From assembly GCA_029287915.1 (NCBI GenBank), contig JARFQE010000110.1, forward strand, positions 1 through 64,000: a stretch of DNA of 64,000 nt, given 5' to 3'. Source of the DNA: Arenicellales bacterium (GTDB taxonomy: Bacteria > Pseudomonadota > Gammaproteobacteria > BMS3Bbin11). Under the pieces are notes generated by a model. That model made no database searches. It saw only the letters and a program-made list of their open reading frames with translations, and was not told the origin of the DNA. The position numbers and the translations under genes are program-made. Below are positions 57,350 to 64,000 of the stretch, in pieces. The first letter of the stretch is position 1, and every line of letters begins with the position of its first letter.

Positions 57350-58537
57350 ATGAGTCAATCCCTGAACAGCGGAGATCACTGGCTGCTGCCCGTAGGGGTA
57401 GAAGAAACATTACCGACAGAGGCTGCCCGGATAGAAACACTACGCCGAAAGGTACTCGATCTACTCAATTCATGGGGCTATGAGCTGGTTATGCCACCGT
57501 TAATGGAGTTTCTCGATTCACTGCTGACCGGTGTAGGGCATGGCCTTGAAATAGAAACGTTTAAACTGACTGACCAGATTAGTGGCAGGATGATGGGAGT
57601 GAGGGCTGATATGACGCCGCAGGTAGCTCGCATCGATGCCCATTATTTACGTAGTAACGCCCCGCGTCGTCTTTGCTATTTTGGCCCAGTCCTGCGCACT
57701 CGACCTGATTGCCTGGGTTGTTCACGCGTTCCTCTGCAGCTGGGCGCTGAACTGTTTGGGGTGAAAAGTAGCCAGGCAGATATCGAGATCGTTGAATTAC
57801 TGGTGGAAACACTGTCTAGTATTGGGCTCGAAAATCTACACGTCGATCTTGGCCACATGGGGATATTCCAGGGGCTGAGCAGTTCTGAAAATCTTGATGC
57901 TCAGGCACAGGAAAAACTATCTACAGCGATTGGATCCCGTTCCAGGGATGATGTAGCGCATGTATGCGAATCACTGGAACTGTCGCAACGGGCAACGGAG
58001 TTGTTCGTATTATTGACGGCTTCCAGCGGCGAAGTTGATACACTGTCTTTGGTGTCTGAACAGTTTTTAGACGCGTCCGAGGATGTCAGGCAATCGTTTG
58101 AAAATCTGTCGCAGATATCTGCCAGTCTGAAGAAAAGACTTCCTGCTACACGTCTTTATTATGATCTGGCTGCTCTGAAGGGGCAAAGTTATCATAATGG
58201 ACTGGTATTTTCGGTTTATATGCCGGGATCTGGCAGAGCAATCGCCAGTGGCGGGCGATACGATGATATTGGTAAGGCGTTCGGCAGGGCCCGCGCGGCA
58301 ACGGGCTTTAGCCTGGACCTGCGTGCAATCTCCACTTATGTCAAACAATCCGATACAGATACCGAGAAGTCTATTTATGCCAACTTCAAAGATGATCCCG
58401 CACTATTCGATGCCGTCAGGCAATTACGCCTGCAAGGCCAGCGCGTGATTTACCGTTACGACAACGAACAATCAGACAATAATAGCGAAAACAGAACTCA
58501 GCTGGTTTTTAAAGACGGCAAGTGGATCGTCGAATAA
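57350..58537 (+). CDS. hisZ: ATP phosphoribosyltransferase regulatory subunit HisZ
   Basis: HisS-like protein of 395 residues that lacks tRNA-synthetase activity and activates short-form HisG in histidine synthesis. Visible are WLLPVGVEETLPTEAARIE, GYELVMPPLMEFLDSLL, FKLTDQISGRMMGVRADMT and the class-II-like ASGGRYDDIGKAFGRARAAT. Its presence predicts a short HisG elsewhere in the genome. Confidence 0.95.
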   Translation: MSQSLNSGDHWLLPVGVEETLPTEAARIETLRRKVLDLLNSWGYELVMPPLMEFLDSLLTGVGHGLEIETFKLTDQISGRMMGVRADMTPQVARIDAHYLRSNAPRRLCYFGPVLRTRPDCLGCSRVPLQLGAELFGVKSSQADIEIVELLVETLSSIGLENLHVDLGHMGIFQGLSSSENLDAQAQEKLSTAIGSRSRDDVAHVCESLELSQRATELFVLLTASSGEVDTLSLVSEQFLDASEDVRQSFENLSQISASLKKRLPATRLYYDLAALKGQSYHNGLVFSVYMPGSGRAIASGGRYDDIGKAFGRARAATGFSLDLRAISTYVKQSDTDTEKSIYANFKDDPALFDAVRQLRLQGQRVIYRYDNEQSDNNSENRTQLVFKDGKWIVE

Positions 58538-58565
58538 TCTTCAAATAATGCTTCTAACAAGTTAA

Positions 58566-59888
<1,323 letters not shown>

Positions 59889-59945
59889 TTGATAGATAAA
59901 AAATCACCGATCTATTATTAAATTCCTGATGGTATTCGCCACCTG

Positions 59946-61169
59946 TCATGCCGCGGCGAATTCGATTACTTCATTCAGGACAAATGCAGAACTGATCAGA
60001 AAACCGATGACAGGGATCCATGCTGGATAGACCCTCACGCCATGCGGATGCGGGTCCTGTCGTTTAATTCGCCATAAAGCAAGATTTACCATTGAAAAAA
60101 TCGTCAGCATTATTACTGAGGTCGCTTCGGCAAGCGAAGCAAGACGGCCGATTAGTGCCAGTATAAGGATCATAATAGTCACGACGACCGTCGCAATGAG
60201 AGGTGTACGTGTGCGGTGATATACCTGAGCAAAAAATCCAGGTAGCTGCCCGCGTGAACCCATGCCATAGATCACCCTGGAGGCCATTATCATTTGAATC
60301 ATGGCTCCGTTGATAATAGCAAACATCCCTATGATGTTGATAACGATGGCTTTTCCTCCCGTATGGTGCTCATAGAGGTGTGCCAGCGGGACCCCACTGG
60401 AGGCGAGTTCCGCAGGTGTCAGCGACAATACAGCTGTAACCATTAGCAGCGTATATATCACGGTGGTGATACCCAGTGTAAGTAGAATTGCCACGGGAAG
60501 ATTGCGTCTAACATCTTTAACTTCTTCAGCCACATCAACCATATCCTCAAAACCGATAAAAGCATAGAAAGAAAGAATTGCACCGAGATAGATACCTTTC
60601 CAGCTGTCAATATCAGTTGCCGGGATCAGTTCACTCCAACGACTCGAGAAATCAGCCAGTCCGCCCTTGCTAACAGCGATCACCAGCAGTAAACCGCCAA
60701 TTTCTACGATGGTGATCAGGCTGGCAATCGTGACTGATTCTGCAATACCCCAGGCAGCAATAGCGCCTAACAGCAATGCCAGCAGCAAGATAGATGTGTG
60801 ACGTTCCATGATAATGAACTGGTTAAAATAACTAACAAAGCCATTCAGCAATGCGGCGGAAGATACAACAGCGGCGGCAATGACAAGCAGGCCAACGATG
60901 GTAGATAGACCTTTGGAAGCGAAACCTTGCTTCACATACAAGGCTGCTCCAGCAGCGTAGGGGAAACGTCCGCACAACTCGGCAAATGATATCGCGGTAA
61001 AGCCCGCCATCAGGGACGCGATAAGAAAAGAAACAGGTGCAAAATAACCGGCCACACTGGCAATTTCACCAACCAGAGCATAGATGCCCGCGCCGATGGT
61101 TGTACCCAGTCCATAAAGCACCATCATGGGGAGAGACAGAGAACGCTTAAGGGTGACTTTTCCGTTCAT
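59946..61169 (-). CDS. APC-superfamily amino acid permease
   Basis: 407 residues with about 12 helices. TM1 has the APC signature MVLYGLGTTIGAGIYALVGE, then ISFAELCGRFPYAAGAALY and, in TM6, ILSFYAFIGFEDMVDVAEEV. The substrate is probably an amino acid or amine; it cannot be named. It converges with purA and diverges from the SYLF gene. Confidence 0.88.
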   Translation of the reverse strand: MNGKVTLKRSLSLPMMVLYGLGTTIGAGIYALVGEIASVAGYFAPVSFLIASLMAGFTAISFAELCGRFPYAAGAALYVKQGFASKGLSTIVGLLVIAAAVVSSAALLNGFVSYFNQFIIMERHTSILLLALLLGAIAAWGIAESVTIASLITIVEIGGLLLVIAVSKGGLADFSSRWSELIPATDIDSWKGIYLGAILSFYAFIGFEDMVDVAEEVKDVRRNLPVAILLTLGITTVIYTLLMVTAVLSLTPAELASSGVPLAHLYEHHTGGKAIVINIIGMFAIINGAMIQMIMASRVIYGMGSRGQLPGFFAQVYHRTRTPLIATVVVTIMILILALIGRLASLAEATSVIMLTIFSMVNLALWRIKRQDPHPHGVRVYPAWIPVIGFLISSAFVLNEVIEFAAA

Positions 61170-61420
61170 AGGCTGAGGATTCTACAACTATAACCAGATC
61201 AGATCACACCTGCTCCGATACCGTTATTATCTACCTGAGCAGCACTAATGTTGTATGGTTCGGAAACTCCCGAATTTAGTCACAATCAATCGTTAAGTTT
61301 GATTAAGGATTTCGAATGAAATATATTTCGCGACGAACTAAGCGAAACTGCTCCATTCATTTTTGAGATAGCTTCAAATCACATGGACTTTGACTAACAA
61401 CAACAATTGGAGAAATAACT

Positions 61421-61999
61421 ATGCACACACGGCAAAATCTAATACTGGTATTCCTGCTACTTCTTTCAATGTTTTCAAGCGCCTGGGCGGCTGATGATGC
61501 TAAATACGAGGAAGCCAGGGGCATATTCCAGCAAGCAGGTGAGAGTGGTAGTTTTTTCAACAATAGCTATGGCTATGCCTTATTTCCCACAATTGGCAAA
61601 GGTGGAATTGGCATTGGTGGTGCGCATGGCAAAGGTCGAGTCTATGTAAATGGTAAGCATGTTGGTGATACATCGATGACCCAGCTGACCATTGGATTAC
61701 AGCTTGGAGGCCAGGCCTATAGTCAGATTATCTTCTTCCAGGACAAACGAGCATTCGACGAGTTCAGCAGTGGTAATTTCGAATTTGGTGCACAGGCGAC
61801 AGCCGTTGCCATTACCGCAGGCGCATCAGCATCAGCATCTACAGCAGGCGGCGGTTCTGCCGGTGCCAGTGGTGGTAAACACGATGCCACGACAGCTGGT
61901 GGTTACAGCAAAGGGATGGCGGTATTCACGGTCGCCAAAGGTGGCCTGATGTATGAGGCCTCCATCGGTGGTCAGAAATTCAGTTATAAATCGAAGTAG
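61421..61999 (+). CDS. SYLF/YSC84-domain lipid-binding secreted protein
   Basis: 192 residues. Signal peptide ends near AWA. A SYLF/Ysc84 domain follows: GYALFPTIGKGGIGIGGAHG, KGRVYVNGKHVGDTSMTQLT, GLQLGGQAYSQIIFFQD. A low-complexity Ala/Ser/Gly segment (ASASASTAGGGSAGASGG, about 141-158) interrupts the C-terminal part before MAVFTVAKGGLMYEASIGGQ. In eukaryotes SYLF binds phosphoinositides; the bacterial role is unknown. SD GGAG lies upstream. Confidence 0.83.
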   Translation: MHTRQNLILVFLLLLSMFSSAWAADDAKYEEARGIFQQAGESGSFFNNSYGYALFPTIGKGGIGIGGAHGKGRVYVNGKHVGDTSMTQLTIGLQLGGQAYSQIIFFQDKRAFDEFSSGNFEFGAQATAVAITAGASASASTAGGGSAGASGGKHDATTAGGYSKGMAVFTVAKGGLMYEASIGGQKFSYKSK

Positions 62000-62009
62000 T
62001 TGCTAATTG

Positions 62010-62049
62010 CTTCCCGCTGATATAGCAGTAATCAAACATCAGCGGGAAG
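62010..62049. terminator. Hairpin after the SYLF gene
   Basis: A perfect 12-bp stem CTTCCCGCTGAT/ATCAGCGGGAAG with a 16-nt loop lies 10 bp past the stop. Few T residues follow, so it may be a Rho-independent terminator without a good U-tract, or an mRNA 3'-end protector. Confidence 0.55.
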
Positions 62050-62246
62050 TTCAACTGTTACCCCAAAATCTAATACGGTACCGAAATAGATAGCACGTGT
62101 GTGAGAATTCGTGTATAGTTATTAATTAAAATGCGATTTTCGCACAGTGCCCCACATGTAGTTCTGTCTCCGCTTTACCTCCTGTTACGCCCTGTCTGAC
62201 TATCATTTTTTATTTTTACTGATTCACTCATACAGAGGTATTTATT
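62050..62246 (+). other. Leader-like spacer upstream of the cold-shock relic
   Basis: About 200 bp with no gene, carrying pyrimidine-rich and T-rich stretches and an SD GAGGT just before the relic's ATG. It resembles the long 5' untranslated leader of cold-shock genes. Confidence 0.35.
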
Positions 62247-62297
62247 ATGACGACAGGTACTGTCAAAAGGTTTAACCAGTCCAAAAGCTCAGGTTAG
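62247..62297 (+). pseudogene. Truncated cold-shock protein (Csp) gene relic
   Basis: ATG 62247 with SD AGAGGT reads MTTGTVKRFNQSKSSG then TAG. This is the CspA-family start (MTTGTVKWFNxSKGFGF) with Trp changed to Arg, the FGF core lost and an in-frame stop after 16 codons. The following sequence has no recognisable RNP2/remaining OB fold. It is therefore a broken copy, or less likely a tiny peptide gene. Confidence 0.7.
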
Positions 62298-62665
62298 AGA
62301 TACTCGTCCGTGTTACGTGGTACCAGCTGTCTCAGCGCAATCATCTGCGCAGGTAATTACCTTGAAAAATTATTATCGGTTGATCAGTGTATCTATTACT
62401 GAACTATTATCGAAATACGGCAAAGTCCATTAGATAAAATTACTAACCGACGTGTTTCTCGACTGCTGTCGTGGGAAAGCACACGGACCTCACTGCTAAG
62501 ATATACATATTTCACACTTAACTAACAAACAATAAGCGCTTTACCTCTGTAGCAGATACACAGATGTGTGTCGACCTTAGCTGGTAATGCCGCCAACAAA
62601 TTCTCGGTTTCTAACTGTTGATGAAAAAAGCAGCAGCTAGAACTATTTATGGAGTACTCAAATAA
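62298..62665 (+). other. Long non-coding stretch before the DEAD-box gene
   Basis: 368 bp without a credible gene; an imperfect hairpin (62449-62483, arms near CGTGTTTCTCGAC and GTCGTGGGAAAGCACACG) is visible. It may be the 5' leader of the helicase mRNA, as DEAD-box genes induced by cold often have one. Confidence 0.35.
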
Positions 62666-64000
62666 ATGAATTTTGATTCACTTGGTTTAACCGCTGCGCT
62701 GTTGCGTGCGGTCAACGATCAGGGTTATACAGAACCCACCCCAATTCAACAGCAGGCGATTCCGGCTATCCTCGATGGTCGTGACATACTTGCCGGTGCA
62801 CAGACTGGAACCGGAAAAACAGCGGGTTTCACATTGCCCTTATTACAACGGCTTAGCAAACAGCCACATGATACACAGCGTAAACACGTGCGGGCACTGA
62901 TTATTACCCCGACACGTGAATTAGCGGCCCAGGTCGGTGACAGTGTGACAACCTATGGCAGGCATTTACCGCTACACAGCACGGTAGTTTTTGGTGGTGT
63001 CAAGATCGGTCCACAGACGGCACGACTGCACAAGGGTGTTGATATTATCGTGGCAACACCCGGGCGCCTGCTTGATCATGTCGCACAGGGTAATATCGAT
63101 CTTTCCAGGCTCGAAATCCTGGTGCTTGATGAGGCCGATCGCATGCTCGACATGGGCTTTATCCATGATATTCGACGTATCATAAAACTGCTACCGAAGA
63201 AGCGGCAGACGTTATTATTTTCGGCAACCTTTTCGAACGAGATTCGAAAGCTTTCACAGGGCCTGCTGCATGCACCAGCGCATATCGATGTCGCACCACG
63301 TAATACCACAGCAGAAAGAATCAGCCAGCTTGTTCATCCGGTAGAAAAGGGCAACAAACGCGCTCTACTGTCCTGGCTGATCGGGTCAAATAACTGGCAA
63401 CAGGTGCTGGTCTTTACACGCACCAAGCATGGTGCCAATCGCCTGGCCCAGCAGTTACAACGTGACGGCCTGACCAGCGCTGCAATCCATGGCAACAAGA
63501 GCCAGGGTGCACGGACCCGTGCACTGGCCGAGTTCAAATCCGGTAAAGTCAGGGTCCTGGTCGCAACAGATATCGCGGCACGCGGACTGGATATTGAACA
63601 GTTGCCACATGTCGTCAACTACGAGTTGCCAAATGTCGCTGAGGATTATGTTCACCGCATCGGCCGCACCGGTCGAGCAGGCATGGAAGGTGAAGCACTT
63701 TCGCTGGTATCTGCGGACGAGAATAGTTTGTTACGGGGTATAGAACGGCTGCTTGGCAAAAGCATACCCCGTCAGGTCATCGAAGGTTTCGATCAGCCTG
63801 TGGCTAAAGATGGCGCGCTTTATCAGCAAGGCCAGCACGGCAAGCCTGCAGGACAGGCTCGTCAACAACGAAATACCCACAACAGGTCGAAAAATACCAG
63901 CAATGGACAGCATCATAGTGACGGCAACAGTCACTCAAAAAGTAAAAATCATCGCTCAGGGAATGAGCAAAATGCAAAACCACGTCATGATAAATATCAA
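62666..64000 (+). CDS. rhlE: DEAD-box ATP-dependent RNA helicase (RhlE type), truncated by window end
   Basis: Open from ATG 62666 (SD GGAG) for 445 codons to the window edge. Q motif and start [16 protein letters not shown] with [12 protein letters not shown]; motif [11 protein letters not shown]; Ia [60 protein letters not shown]. After about residue 370 comes a basic Gln/Asn/Ser/Lys-rich tail typical of RhlE. It unwinds RNA in ribosome assembly or decay. The stop lies outside. Confidence 0.93.
   Translation, partial: MNFDSLGLTAALLRAVNDQGYTEPTPIQQQAIPAILDGRDILAGAQTGTGKTAGFTLPLLQRLSKQPHDTQRKHVRALIITPTRELAAQVGDSVTTYGRHLPLHSTVVFGGVKIGPQTARLHKGVDIIVATPGRLLDHVAQGNIDLSRLEILVLDEADRMLDMGFIHDIRRIIKLLPKKRQTLLFSATFSNEIRKLSQGLLHAPAHIDVAPRNTTAERISQLVHPVEKGNKRALLSWLIGSNNWQQVLVFTRTKHGANRLAQQLQRDGLTSAAIHGNKSQGARTRALAEFKSGKVRVLVATDIAARGLDIEQLPHVVNYELPNVAEDYVHRIGRTGRAGMEGEALSLVSADENSLLRGIERLLGKSIPRQVIEGFDQPVAKDGALYQQGQHGKPAGQARQQRNTHNRSKNTSNGQHHSDGNSHSKSKNHRSGNEQNAKPRHDKYQ

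Overview
The window looks like one contiguous piece of a gammaproteobacterial chromosome of moderate GC with AT-rich spacers. The main evidence is gene order: smc-zipA-ligA, pssA-leuA, rnhA-dnaQ, 4.5S RNA-dnaX-ybaB-recR, and a long run orn / queG / nnrD-tsaE-amiC-mutL-miaA-hfq-hflX-hflK-hflC-(DUF2065)-hisZ-purA. A DsrC/TusE-family protein, several c-type cytochromes, a TRAP transporter and an arsenosugar cluster suggest a free-living, probably aquatic or sediment, respiratory bacterium. I cannot name the genus. I see no phage, plasmid, transposase, CRISPR array, rRNA or tRNA.

Layout: (1) 0.1-4.8 kb, a five-gene arsenosugar-type operon: flavin disulfide oxidoreductase, radical SAM ArsS, two glycosyltransferases, and the arsenite methyltransferase ArsM. 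(2) 4.9-11.3 kb, a mixed accessory stretch: Yip1-like membrane protein, membrane-anchored FMN glutamate-synthase-like protein, DUF3047, YaiI/DUF188, CysZ-like protein, FGGY sugar kinase and QueF. (3) 11.3-22.1 kb, core genes smc, zipA (apparently with a duplicated C-terminal fold), ligA, pssA, leuA behind a leucine-rich leader peptide, family-4 uracil-DNA glycosylase and rimI. (4) 22.1-25.8 kb, a TRAP transporter DctP-DctQ-DctM with its TatT lipoprotein. (5) 25.9-31.9 kb, mltD, a methyltransferase, rnhA, dnaQ, a TraB/GumN protein, a glycosyltransferase and a LAB_N membrane protein.

(6) 31.9-34.6 kb holds the most striking accessory system, a HvfA/X/B/C-type RiPP operon. It has a small secreted precursor with four EGKCG cores, a DoxX-like membrane protein, a DUF692 (MNIO) oxidase and a DUF2063 partner. 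A 28-nt perfect palindrome followed by a T-run separates the precursor gene from the maturation genes, and a dyad lies upstream of the precursor gene. (7) 34.9-37.9 kb, mltF, a DsrC/TusE-like protein with an unusual cysteine position, and an SDR-type epimerase. (8) 38.0-41.9 kb, SRP RNA, dnaX, ybaB, recR, a small STAS-like protein and a cytochrome c. (9) 41.9-49 kb, an STE24-type protease, orn, a lipoprotein, queG, nnrD, tsaE, and a pair of DUF302 genes, one fused to a di-haem cytochrome. (10) 49-61.2 kb, the amiC-to-purA superoperon region and an APC permease. (11) 61.4-64 kb, a SYLF-domain protein, a broken cold-shock gene relic, and a DEAD-box helicase that runs off the window end.

Together these suggest a cell with standard replication, repair, tRNA-modification and membrane-protease functions plus accessory metal and metalloid handling: arsenic methylated and built into sugars or lipids, and metal (probably copper) buffered by a modified peptide. 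The gene calls rest on recognisable motifs and synteny read by eye; no database search was run.
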